Source: an uncultured Kordia sp.
Lineage (GTDB): Bacteria; Bacteroidota; Bacteroidia; Flavobacteriales; Flavobacteriaceae
Direction of reading: 5' to 3'
Length of the DNA stretch: 5,762 bases
Assembly (NCBI GenBank): GCA_913054565.1
Contig: CAJXHW010000127.1
Location: 1-5,762, forward strand
The notes beneath the pieces are model-generated. The model saw only the letters and a program-made list of their open reading frames with translations, was not told the DNA's origin and made no database searches. Each line of letters begins with the position of its first letter. The stretch's first letter is position 1. This document shows positions 1-5,762 of the stretch, piece by piece. Position numbers and translations under genes: made by a program.

Positions 1-99
1 ATTACCTTCTCCAGAACCTCCGCCTGCATATGCAGTCATAGATAAAAAAGCTATTACTAGTGTTACTACAATCTTGAAAGATTTTTGTGCGATCATCAT
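1..99 (-). CDS. atpB: Probable ATP synthase subunit a (AtpB), N-terminal 33 codons only
   Basis: The frame is open from an ATG at 99 to the window edge, so only the first 33 residues are visible. They form a typical signal peptide: Lys residues (QKSFK), a hydrophobic stretch (IVVTLVIAFLSM), then TAYA followed by GGGSGEG, with likely cleavage after Ala25. In Flavobacteriia, subunit a of the F0 proton channel commonly carries such an extra N-terminal signal sequence and follows atpZ and a DUF6168 gene. The assignment rests mainly on that gene order, since none of the conserved channel helices or the essential arginine lies in the window. Two adjacent ATGs (99 and 96) are possible starts. AAAGG sits just upstream, better spaced for the second ATG. 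A good promoter lies about 40 bases upstream, so this gene probably begins its own transcript. Another small exported protein cannot be excluded from 33 residues. Confidence 0.68.
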   Translation of the reverse strand, partial: MMIAQKSFKIVVTLVIAFLSMTAYAGGGSGEGN

Positions 100-142
100 A
101 CCTTTGTTCAATAATAAAATTTATGCTCTGTAAATTTCGGTG

Positions 143-172
143 CAAAGGTACACAATAAATCAAAACTACAAA
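143..172 (-). promoter_or_regulatory. Bacteroidota-type sigma-ABfr promoter ahead of atpB
   Basis: Read on the minus strand, TTTG (172-169) is followed after 18 bases by TACCTTTG (150-143). This is an exact match to the Bacteroidota -7 consensus TAnnTTTG, with a -33 TTTG at normal spacing. Transcription would start near 136-139, giving a leader of about 40 bases before the ATG at 99. It lies downstream of the preceding operon's end at 270 and so should give the ATP synthase genes their own transcription start. Confidence 0.7.
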
Positions 173-269
173 CGGTTTTTTAATTTTGTTTATTTCTAGT
201 GGCGTGTTTCACTTTATTATGACAAAATTATAAAGAATTAGAATCTTAAAAACTAAAGATTTTGACACA

Positions 270-359
270 TTAATACTCTTTTGAATTTAATAATTTAGCT
301 ATGGCTATTGATTCAATAACAATAAATAAGAAAAATGGAATTATTAAAGATAAGCGTTG
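270..359 (-). pseudogene. Detached in-frame C-terminal tail of the DUF6168-like gene (after premature TAA)
   Basis: Directly after the TAA at 362-360, the same reading frame continues for 29 sense codons (359-273) and ends at a second TAA (272-270). The tail begins QRLSLIIPFF, runs through a strongly hydrophobic helix (LFIVIESIAIA) and ends KLLNSKEY. It looks like the missing fourth membrane segment of the upstream protein rather than random sequence. It has no ATG, GTG or TTG of its own, so it is unlikely to be translated independently. Together with the upstream part it gives about 127 residues, close to my recollection of family length. I call it a remnant of one gene split by a nonsense codon. 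Stop-codon readthrough or a base-calling error would leave the gene intact. Confidence 0.7.
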
Positions 360-656
360 TTACAACTCTAACCTAACCTCTGAAAAAACAGTGTTTTGAA
401 ACAGCATTACAAAAAAGCCAATTTTCAAAAACACACAGGCTAAAAAACCATAACCCGCTTGACTAGGTAATTTTTCCGCTATAATTTCTATACCTATATA
501 TATTAAAACTGATGCGATAAAGTTAAATAAATAGACATTTAATAAGGAATATGACAAATACAACTCTTTAGTATTTAATGCATAATCATGAGTTACAAAC
601 ACCACTAAAAAGGCTATACATACAACTAATAAATAAACTAAAATTCTTTTAATCAT
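360..656 (-). CDS. DUF6168-like small membrane protein, AtpI-like position, truncated by in-frame stop
   Basis: This 98-residue hydrophobic protein has membrane segments at roughly residues 4-22, 37-60 and 68-88, and ends SEVRLEL at a TAA. Its place between atpZ and atpB, and its composition, match the small membrane proteins annotated as DUF6168 in Flavobacteriia. Their function is not established. By position and by four-helix topology once the downstream tail is included, it may stand in for AtpI, the accessory protein linked to c-ring assembly and ion supply; that is inference. The ATG at 656 overlaps the end of atpZ by 8 bases (ATGATTAA), which suggests translational coupling. The oddity is the stop: the frame beyond it stays open for 29 codons and encodes the expected fourth helix (see 270-359). 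The 98-residue product is therefore probably incomplete and perhaps non-functional. Confidence 0.75.
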   Translation of the reverse strand: MIKRILVYLLVVCIAFLVVFVTHDYALNTKELYLSYSLLNVYLFNFIASVLIYIGIEIIAEKLPSQAGYGFLACVFLKIGFFVMLFQNTVFSEVRLEL

Positions 657-867
657 CTTGATTTGTAATTTTTATAACTTGACGAATTACAGAAAACATT
701 GCCCCGAAAACCGCCAACAATGTACATATTTTAGTATATAACTCATATTCATTTGGATACTGACCATCTAACCATTTGCCTAAAAGGCTTCCTAAGTAAA
801 TAGTCCCTCCCATTTGAAAAGCTATTCCTGTAAACCTAACATATTTATTAAGCGGTTTTTTCTTCAA
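649..867 (-). CDS. atpZ: AtpZ/AtpI-family ATP synthase accessory membrane protein
   Basis: This 72-residue protein starts with a basic segment (KKKPLNKYVR) and has two membrane helices, about residues 12-31 and 46-61. The first carries the family's glycine-rich pattern (GIAFQMGGTIYLGSLLGKWLD). Members are encoded just ahead of F0F1 ATP synthase genes and are thought to help c-ring assembly and/or Mg2+/Ca2+ supply, at the inner membrane. The start is TTG at 867. No ATG lies between the upstream in-frame TAA and residue 19, and starting at Met19 would remove the basic N-terminus and half of helix 1. The first 20 bases overlap the end of the bactofilin gene, and the last 8 overlap the next gene, so translation is probably coupled on both sides. 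Length is normal for the short AtpZ type. Confidence 0.85.
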   Translation of the reverse strand: MKKKPLNKYVRFTGIAFQMGGTIYLGSLLGKWLDGQYPNEYELYTKICTLLAVFGAMFSVIRQVIKITNQDD

Positions 868-1255
868 TTGAGCTAGCCTTTAAAGTCTTTACACCTGCAC
901 CCATAACACATGTTGCGTTAAACATTGCACCTGGCTCTACAGTTAATTTATTTATAAACACCTCGCCTTGAACTTGAGATGTACTTCTTAAAAACAACAT
1001 TTCACTAACGGTTAACTTGCCTATAAACTCGCCTTCAAAATCTGCGCTTGCACAAGCTAACGTACCCTTAATTTTACCATTAACACCTAAAACTACCTTA
1101 CCTGAAGCTTTAATATCACCTTCTATTTCACCGTCAACTCTTAAACCTGCTTCTGATGTTATTGTACCTACTATTTTGGTTCCCTCTACAATTCTATTTT
1201 GCTGCGTAATTGACGATGTTGTTGTTCTTGTCTTTTTTTTGTTGTCTGAAAACAT
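848..1255 (-). CDS. Bactofilin (polymer-forming cytoskeletal protein)
   Basis: This is a 135-residue soluble protein. A polar, Thr/Ser/Lys-rich tail (residues 1-20) precedes a bactofilin domain at about residues 21-120. The domain shows the regular glycine-spaced, hydrophobic-alternating repeats of a right-handed beta-helix, including the hallmark LRVDGEIEGDI (residues 38-48), then VNGKIKGTL, EGEFIGKLTV and VQGEVFINKLTV. A short polar C-terminus follows. Bactofilins polymerise without nucleotide into filaments, often at the membrane, that scaffold envelope enzymes or position other machinery. The role in this organism is unknown. The ATG at 1255 lies 2 bases after the sprE stop, and the 3' end overlaps atpZ by 20 bases, so it is co-transcribed with both. 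The conserved adjacency to sprE makes a link to secretion or gliding machinery thinkable but unproven. Confidence 0.92.
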   Translation of the reverse strand: MFSDNKKKTRTTTSSITQQNRIVEGTKIVGTITSEAGLRVDGEIEGDIKASGKVVLGVNGKIKGTLACASADFEGEFIGKLTVSEMLFLRSTSQVQGEVFINKLTVEPGAMFNATCVMGAGVKTLKASSIEEKTA

Positions 1256-1257
1256 AC

Positions 1258-3804
1258 TTAATTTGGGGTTTGAGTATTTTGAAATTCAGTTAATTTTTTA
1301 TGTATCTGTATTACTTTGTAATTATCAGAAGATGGAAATATAACATTTTTCACTGGTTTATACTTCTTTTTGTTTTCAAGTAAAAACGAATGAAAAGAAG
1401 CTGCCACTTCCTGAGTAATAAAACCATGTACAACTACAAAGGTTTTCTCTCTATTATAATAATCTAATGAAACTTTTAAATAATCTTTACCCGTATCTTT
1501 AAGTGCTTTTTCTAAACCTTCTTTTGTTTCTTGCACAACTTCCTGATTTTTATCAAACACATAAACTAGCTTATAGTTTTTACCTATAGCATTATTTTCT
1601 AATTTTTGTTTTAACATTACAGGAATTGCCGTAGATAATAACTTTTGCGCCCCTTTACCTTCTTCCGAATTTGGGTAATTTAAGGCTACATAACTTATGC
1701 TTTCCTTATACGCTTCAAAACCATCAATTTTCCCTAAAACAACAGCTTTAAACAATTCGAATTTCGGTAACATTTCATCGCCATCAAACTGTGTAATCGA
1801 TTTCTCTAATTCAAGGGCTACAAACTCATATTCGCCTGCTTCAAACCTCTTATACAAACGCTCATAAACAGCTTTAGGACTACCTTCTGCAAACGACAGC
1901 ATTGCATCTGGGTTTCTTAAAATTTCTGCATAACGTGAGGTTGGATAGTTCAATATAATATCCTGCTTAATTGTCTCTTTTTTATTACTATTTAATTCTG
2001 TATATATTTTATACAATTGATATTTTGCTGGCAACGCCAAACGTTCATTTGGATTAAAACTTAATAATTTTTCCAAGCGCTTACCTGCTAACTCATATTC
2101 TTTAAATTTTTGCTTGTAAATTAAACCCAATTGATAGTATGCAAAATTACGCTTTCCAACTATGCTATCTTTTTGTTTTGGACTTACGGGTAGTTGTGAC
2201 ACGTAATAATCTGTGGTATAAATATCTTCTGTTTCTTTATTTATATTGGCTGAATCGACTTCAGACACTTCAGCATCCGTTTCTGTAATAGCAATACCTT
2301 TATTACTTCTGCGCCAGTCATCTTCTAAAACTCTATCGCCCCATATTTTTCTGAATTCCACTTTACCGTAAGCAACGGTTGTTGGATTATAAAAATAAAA
2401 CACTGATGCCTTTCCTTGCTTCCCTTTATTATTCACTCCAACTCCAACTGAAACAACAGACGCCAATGATTTTTCAGTCTCTAAAGCTTTCTTCAACGAA
2501 TCTTGCTTTTTTAAATTTGAAATGTGCTTTTCAAAATACGCCAAACGCTCAGATTCTGTATAATTTAAAATCCTTAAAATACTATCATTACGCTTTGCCA
2601 AATCCTCATAAGCAATAACATCTTCTAGATTATCGCGTTTCTTTTTAAAGAAACGAAATTCTTTACTTTTTGACTTCAATTTAGTCATGGTGCTGTCATA
2701 ATACGCACCAGCAGCCTTATAATTGGTGGCATTAAACTTAAATTCAGCCAATGCTCTGTAATTTAATGACTGTAAATAATCATCTGTAGTAGCACTTTTA
2801 ATTGACTTATTGTAATAATTTTCAGCTAAAGAGTCTGATGTTACATTCTGATGATAAACCGCCATCAGGTTATATATTTTATCTAAATACGGTCTGTTTT
2901 CTCTGTGTAAAGAGAGTGCCGTTAAATATTCAGAATACGCTAATTTATCACCCTTTTCAAAGTCAAAATTTCTTGCTTTTGCAACTTGAGCATTTACATA
3001 ATATACCCATAATGTTTTACGTTTTAGCTTAATGATTTCATCAAAAGCAATATTAGCACTATCCTTATAACCAAGCCTATTATATATCTGTCCTTTAATA
3101 TACCCTAACCTTCCTTTAATTTCTTTATTCTTAGTTCGCTGAACTGCAATTTTAATTGGCGCAACCGCACTATCCAAATACTTATTGTTAACATATGCTT
3201 GTGCAAGCATTGCATTGGCATCAGAAAGATCCTGATCACTTAATTTTTCTTGCGAAATCAATCGTTTTAAATTAGCTATGGCTAGCTCTGTATTTTCTAA
3301 TCGTATATTAACTTTTTCACGCCATATGCGAGCATGGTTAATTTTATCACTAGCAGGATATTTGTATAAAATATAATTAAACGCCTCTAAGGCAGGCACA
3401 AATCGCTGATCGAAATAACGCGCCTTACCAAGTAATAAATACGCTTCATCAGTTTGAGGGTTCTTTTCTTTTCCACGAATATTCATTCCGTGTTTTTGAA
3501 TTCCTTTAACAGCCTTTTCTTCAGCACGTTCAAAATCTGGATTTTTATTTGCCCCTGGAAGAAAAACTTCTTCATTTATTCGCATACGTTCAACAGGAAG
3601 AATTTGCCAATAATCATCTTGAAAAGATGTGATTAATCCATTTTTGCCAGACTCAAAAGCTAAATTACCATTATACAACACATTGTACTTTGTTGACATA
3701 GCATGAAACGACCTGTTAAGAAACTTATCTTTTTTACGTGAACAGCTTATTAATACCACTACTAAAAAAAGAAGTGTTAATATATGATATGTGTTTTTCT
3801 TCAA
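1258..3804 (-). CDS. sprE: SprE/PorW, type IX secretion and gliding motility TPR lipoprotein
   Basis: This 848-residue protein matches the SprE (Flavobacterium johnsoniae) / PorW (Porphyromonas gingivalis) family in length and layout. PorW is a periplasm-facing outer-membrane lipoprotein thought to link the PorK/PorN ring to the SprA/Sov translocon. SprE is needed for gliding and T9SS secretion. A lipoprotein signal with lipobox LISC ends at Cys21. The conserved start of the mature part is FLNRSFHAMSTKYNVLYNGN (28-47). TPR-like helical pairs follow at about 120-150, 195-225, 232-262, 340-372 and 553-583. A family-typical YFYNPTTVAYG...RIWGDR-like stretch occupies 470-491. The C-terminal alpha/beta region (about 742-840) ends DNYKVIQIHKKL. 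Translation must start at TTG (3804): the in-frame TAG two codons upstream excludes an earlier start, and the next ATG (Met36) would lose the signal peptide. The bactofilin gene follows after 2 bases. No truncation or frameshift is seen. Confidence 0.93.
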   Translation of the reverse strand: MKKNTYHILTLLFLVVVLISCSRKKDKFLNRSFHAMSTKYNVLYNGNLAFESGKNGLITSFQDDYWQILPVERMRINEEVFLPGANKNPDFERAEEKAVKGIQKHGMNIRGKEKNPQTDEAYLLLGKARYFDQRFVPALEAFNYILYKYPASDKINHARIWREKVNIRLENTELAIANLKRLISQEKLSDQDLSDANAMLAQAYVNNKYLDSAVAPIKIAVQRTKNKEIKGRLGYIKGQIYNRLGYKDSANIAFDEIIKLKRKTLWVYYVNAQVAKARNFDFEKGDKLAYSEYLTALSLHRENRPYLDKIYNLMAVYHQNVTSDSLAENYYNKSIKSATTDDYLQSLNYRALAEFKFNATNYKAAGAYYDSTMTKLKSKSKEFRFFKKKRDNLEDVIAYEDLAKRNDSILRILNYTESERLAYFEKHISNLKKQDSLKKALETEKSLASVVSVGVGVNNKGKQGKASVFYFYNPTTVAYGKVEFRKIWGDRVLEDDWRRSNKGIAITETDAEVSEVDSANINKETEDIYTTDYYVSQLPVSPKQKDSIVGKRNFAYYQLGLIYKQKFKEYELAGKRLEKLLSFNPNERLALPAKYQLYKIYTELNSNKKETIKQDIILNYPTSRYAEILRNPDAMLSFAEGSPKAVYERLYKRFEAGEYEFVALELEKSITQFDGDEMLPKFELFKAVVLGKIDGFEAYKESISYVALNYPNSEEGKGAQKLLSTAIPVMLKQKLENNAIGKNYKLVYVFDKNQEVVQETKEGLEKALKDTGKDYLKVSLDYYNREKTFVVVHGFITQEVAASFHSFLLENKKKYKPVKNVIFPSSDNYKVIQIHKKLTEFQNTQTPN

Positions 3805-3867
3805 AATCTATTGTTTTTACCCCTAATACATAACTAAAATTCCTCTGGTTTAGTATCTATTAAGTTG

Positions 3868-3935
3868 TAAAAATACGTTTTTGTTTGAAAAAGCGCGATT
3901 AAAAAACAAAAAGATAAAATTAACTATGTTACAAA
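3868..3935 (-). promoter_or_regulatory. Weak candidate promoters upstream of sprE
   Basis: The 135-base gap between the upstream gene and sprE has no perfect TAnnTTTG on the minus strand. Two near matches exist. TATTTTTA (3875-3868) lies about 63 bases before the TTG start and has no clear -33 element. TATCTTTT (3916-3909) is preceded by TTTG (3935-3932), but with a short 15-base spacer. Either could be a weak start site for the sprE operon; alternatively sprE is read through from the padR unit. I see no hairpin terminator in the gap. Confidence 0.25.
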
Positions 3936-3939
3936 TCAC

Positions 3940-4653
3940 CTACACTAAGTTGTATTCAGGATGTACATTAGCAATATGCTCTTTAGCTTTTGAAGGAATT
4001 ACATGTACAATAACATACACACCTATTAAGAACAAGGTTAATACTACTGATAAAAATACCACGCCAACAGTATAATTCATTATTTTTAAAAGAAATCCTG
4101 GTCTTAAAAAATGTTGTGGCATAAAAACTAGTATTTGAAATAGTGTAAATGATTGCCCATGCGAATAAATTACCTCTTCAAACATCCATAATTTTTGTCT
4201 ACCCCTTTTAAGCTTTCTTTGCTTTATTTTATATACCATTGTTTTACACAACATAACCAGCAACAACATTATAAACAGCCCTATTACAACATACTCTTTA
4301 TAAGCTACTGTACTTAAAATTACATAGATCAATAACACCATCATAGTTGTTAAGAACAACCTTGGAACAGTAAAGTAAGTTTTTAGAATTGATAAAATCA
4401 ATTTATTATAGCGTTTATTCATTTTACTTAAGCGCTCTGCTACCAAATCAGTAAACCCAAAAATCCCAAATTTTTTAAACTCTATATGTAAAGCATCTTC
4501 AAAAGAAAGGGTTGGTTTTTCTTGCCATAACAATTCAATTCCATTTGCAAGATGATCTACTAATTCTGTTTGCAAATCGTAATACTCCACATAATGTGCT
4601 CGTGTAAAATCGTACAATTTTTTCGTTTCTTTATTAGAAATTTCCCTCCTCAT
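3940..4653 (-). CDS. Membrane protein with N-terminal PadR-associated (HAAS-like) sensor module
   Basis: This 237-residue protein has a soluble helical N-terminus (residues 10-80), then membrane segments at about 98-117, 121-141 and 193-218, with a possible short fourth around 170-182. A very basic loop (KIKQRKLKRGRQK, 143-155) is probably cytoplasmic. The N-terminus carries YYDLQTELVDHLANGIE (24-40) and LSFEDA (49-54). The neighbouring 257-residue protein has the same pattern, which resembles HAAS-type modules in membrane proteins encoded beside PadR regulators. These are thought to pass a membrane signal to the PadR protein; the role here is inferred. The ATG at 4653 starts 32 bases after the previous gene, with no Shine-Dalgarno upstream. 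The codons after the ATG read AGGAGGG, a Shine-Dalgarno-like string in a place where it cannot serve this start. No catalytic motif is visible. Confidence 0.75.
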   Translation of the reverse strand: MRREISNKETKKLYDFTRAHYVEYYDLQTELVDHLANGIELLWQEKPTLSFEDALHIEFKKFGIFGFTDLVAERLSKMNKRYNKLILSILKTYFTVPRLFLTTMMVLLIYVILSTVAYKEYVVIGLFIMLLLVMLCKTMVYKIKQRKLKRGRQKLWMFEEVIYSHGQSFTLFQILVFMPQHFLRPGFLLKIMNYTVGVVFLSVVLTLFLIGVYVIVHVIPSKAKEHIANVHPEYNLV

Positions 4654-4685
4654 TGTCTTGATTATTATTTTTAACTCATATATGC

Positions 4686-5459
4686 TTAAGCAAAAATTTC
4701 TTTGAATTTTCTATTCAATTCAAACTTATATTCTCGTAATGTTTTAAACAACATGTACCACATAATCATCTGAAAAAAGAAATACCCAACCTTAATTTTA
4801 TCTGTAACAAATTGTAATGAAAACTGGTTAAACCATAAAAACAATGGAAATATTACAATGGCAAACAGCACAATAATTGTTACAGACCATTTTTTACTAA
4901 TACTCTTTTCAATTTTATAAAATAACTGATAACCAATTAGCAATACTGGTATTAAAAAGAATAAATTTAACGGGTTTTTTATATAAAATAGTATATAATA
5001 GCAAACTGCAACTAACGTTAGTAAACTACCGCCAATACTCGTTTTTTTAGTTCTATAAAAAGCAATGTAATAGTAAATTAGGTTACAAATAAACATTATG
5101 AAATTCGCGTATAAATAATACTCTTCATAAATGATAAAATTAAAACTACTAACCAATATTCCTGATATAACAATCAAAAACAGGACTTCCAGCGCCATAA
5201 TTTTTTTTGAAAATAGTTTTATAATTTTATCTCGTAACTTGACTTTCTGTAACTCATAATTTTCTAAAAGATTCTTTTTATGATTTACCATGTAATTTTT
5301 AAACGCATCATAAAACGTAAGACCACATTTTTTCTCCAACTCATGTTCAGTTGTTGTTGCTATATGATCTGTTAACTCTAAGCGCACATCAATATAGTTA
5401 ATTGAAGAATTTTTCAAATAAGTATCAATAAATTGCAACTCATCTCTTGACAAACTCAT
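4686..5459 (-). CDS. Polytopic membrane protein with N-terminal PadR-associated (HAAS-like) module
   Basis: This 257-residue protein has a soluble helical N-terminal module (residues 5-85) followed by about six membrane helices (near 88-110, 115-134, 142-159, 163-180, 191-210, 222-240) and a short basic C-terminus. The module contains NYIDVRLELTDHIATTTEHE (21-40) and LTFYDA (47-52), aligning with the 237-residue neighbour: shared Y, D, E-L, D-H, A, E, and F-x-D-A. It starts at an ATG one base after the padR stop (TAA-T-ATG), so translational coupling with padR is likely. Such PadR plus module-bearing membrane protein pairs are a recurring arrangement in which the membrane protein is thought to control the repressor. 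No enzyme or transporter motif is seen, and the signal sensed is unknown. The six-helix part shows no evident similarity to that of the paralogue. Confidence 0.75.
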   Translation of the reverse strand: MSLSRDELQFIDTYLKNSSINYIDVRLELTDHIATTTEHELEKKCGLTFYDAFKNYMVNHKKNLLENYELQKVKLRDKIIKLFSKKIMALEVLFLIVISGILVSSFNFIIYEEYYLYANFIMFICNLIYYYIAFYRTKKTSIGGSLLTLVAVCYYILFYIKNPLNLFFLIPVLLIGYQLFYKIEKSISKKWSVTIIVLFAIVIFPLFLWFNQFSLQFVTDKIKVGYFFFQMIMWYMLFKTLREYKFELNRKFKEIFA

Positions 5460-5460
5460 A

Positions 5461-5762
5461 TTACTCTACACCAAATTTAGGATTAAACAACACTTGCATA
5501 TTTTTAATATAAGCTTGTAACTCTTCTAGTTTATTAACCGCTTCTGTTTCTCCTCTTTCAGTTAATTTATAATATTTACGCAATCTATTATCAACACGCA
5601 CAACCTCAACCTCTAAAACATCATCTGCTTCTAACTTGTGTAACGCCGGATAAAGCGCCCCTTCTGTAATAGTCAATTCGCCATTAGTAAGTGCTTTTAC
5701 TTTTTGCGTAATTTCATAACCATACATTTTATTTTCTTCCGACAATAATTTTAAAATAATAG
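5461..5762 (-). CDS. PadR-family transcriptional regulator, N-terminus cut by window edge
   Basis: Ninety-nine residues are visible. The winged helix-turn-helix signature is clear: MYGYEI, then the recognition-helix region LTITEGALYPALHKLE, and the wing DNRLRKYYKLTERG, followed by a C-terminal dimerisation helix (EAVNKLEELQAYIKNM). This is the short PadR type of about 110 residues. PadR proteins are usually dimeric repressors that respond to ligands or partner proteins. A TTG at 5745 can be read as a start, but the frame stays open upstream to the edge, encoding IILKLL, which fits the end of PadR helix 1. The real start therefore lies beyond 5762, probably 10-15 codons away. One base separates its stop from the 257-residue membrane protein gene, so the two form an operon with the 237-residue gene. 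Its targets cannot be read from here; autoregulation is typical. Confidence 0.9.
   Translation of the reverse strand, partial: IILKLLSEENKMYGYEITQKVKALTNGELTITEGALYPALHKLEADDVLEVEVVRVDNRLRKYYKLTERGETEAVNKLEELQAYIKNMQVLFNPKFGVE

Noticed and set aside
181..188. TAATTTTG on the plus strand
   Set aside because: It has no -33 element and no plus-strand gene downstream; a chance match in AT-rich DNA.
223..230. Second TAnnTTTG match (TAATTTTG, minus strand) upstream of atpB
   Set aside because: It has no TTTG/TTG element at -33 and lies in very AT-rich sequence where chance matches are expected. The element at 143-172 is better.
242..261. Possible terminator hairpin (AATCTT / AAGATT) just after the end of the DUF6168-like frame
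   Set aside because: The stem is only six AT-rich pairs with an 8-base loop and no following T-run on the minus strand, so it is too weak to call.
1210..1243. Low-complexity Gtt/T-rich tract that looks like a short repeat
   Set aside because: It encodes the Thr/Ser/Lys-rich N-terminal tail of the bactofilin and is explained by that amino-acid composition.
1017..1343. Plus-strand open frame of 108 codons opposite the bactofilin
   Set aside because: It is the antisense shadow of the regular bactofilin repeats and runs across the bactofilin/sprE junction. It has no recognisable protein features and no promoter.
2379..3636. Several plus-strand open frames of 60-79 codons (2379-2618, 2802-3032, 3454-3636)
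   Set aside because: All lie opposite the intact sprE gene, have composition typical of antisense frames, and show no domain or start signals.
3881..4075. Plus-strand open frame of 64 codons
   Set aside because: It overlaps the C-terminal part of the 237-residue membrane protein on the other strand and encodes a low-complexity Thr/Lys-rich sequence.
5743..5745. TTG as the start of the PadR gene
   Set aside because: The frame remains open upstream with residues (IILKLL) that fit PadR helix 1, so the true start lies outside the window.

Overview
The window is AT-rich and every gene I can support lies on the minus strand, so it reads from right (5762) to left (1). It looks like chromosome of a Bacteroidota species, most likely Flavobacteriaceae. 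The reasons are a full-length SprE/PorW lipoprotein of the type IX secretion/gliding system, the order sprE - bactofilin - atpZ - DUF6168-type membrane protein - atpB, the near absence of Shine-Dalgarno sequences, and a good Bacteroidota-type promoter (TTTG - 18 bp - TACCTTTG) before the last gene.

Right part (5762 to 3940): a compact three-gene unit. It starts with a PadR-family regulator whose N-terminus is cut by the window edge. One base later comes a 257-residue protein with about six membrane segments, and 32 bases further a 237-residue protein with three to four. Both membrane proteins open with the same soluble helical module, core Y-x-D-(L/V)-x-x-E-L-x-D-H-(L/I)-A. This resembles the PadR-associated HAAS-type sensor modules, so the unit is probably a membrane-signal-to-transcription switch with a duplicated sensor. 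Its signal and target genes are unknown.

Middle and left part (3804 to 270): a tightly packed run of sprE (848 aa, TTG start), a bactofilin (135 aa, 2 bp later), AtpZ (72 aa, TTG start, 20-base overlap with the bactofilin) and a small membrane protein (8-base overlap). The last gene has an in-frame TAA at 360-362. Beyond it the same frame stays open for 29 more codons, encoding a fourth membrane helix, and ends at a second TAA (270-272). The intact gene would encode about 127 residues with four helices, like the AtpI subunit. It is therefore probably a recent nonsense allele, a readthrough case or a sequence error.

Left edge (172 to 1): a promoter, then the first 33 codons of a secreted-type N-terminus, interpreted from gene order as the start of ATP synthase subunit a (atpB). 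The left part thus joins a component of the proton-motive-force-driven T9SS, a cytoskeletal polymer protein and ATP synthase accessory proteins upstream of the ATP synthase genes. I saw no RNA genes, mobile elements, CRISPR arrays or convincing terminators. The only gene-poor stretches are 100-269 and 3805-3939, both under 300 bases.
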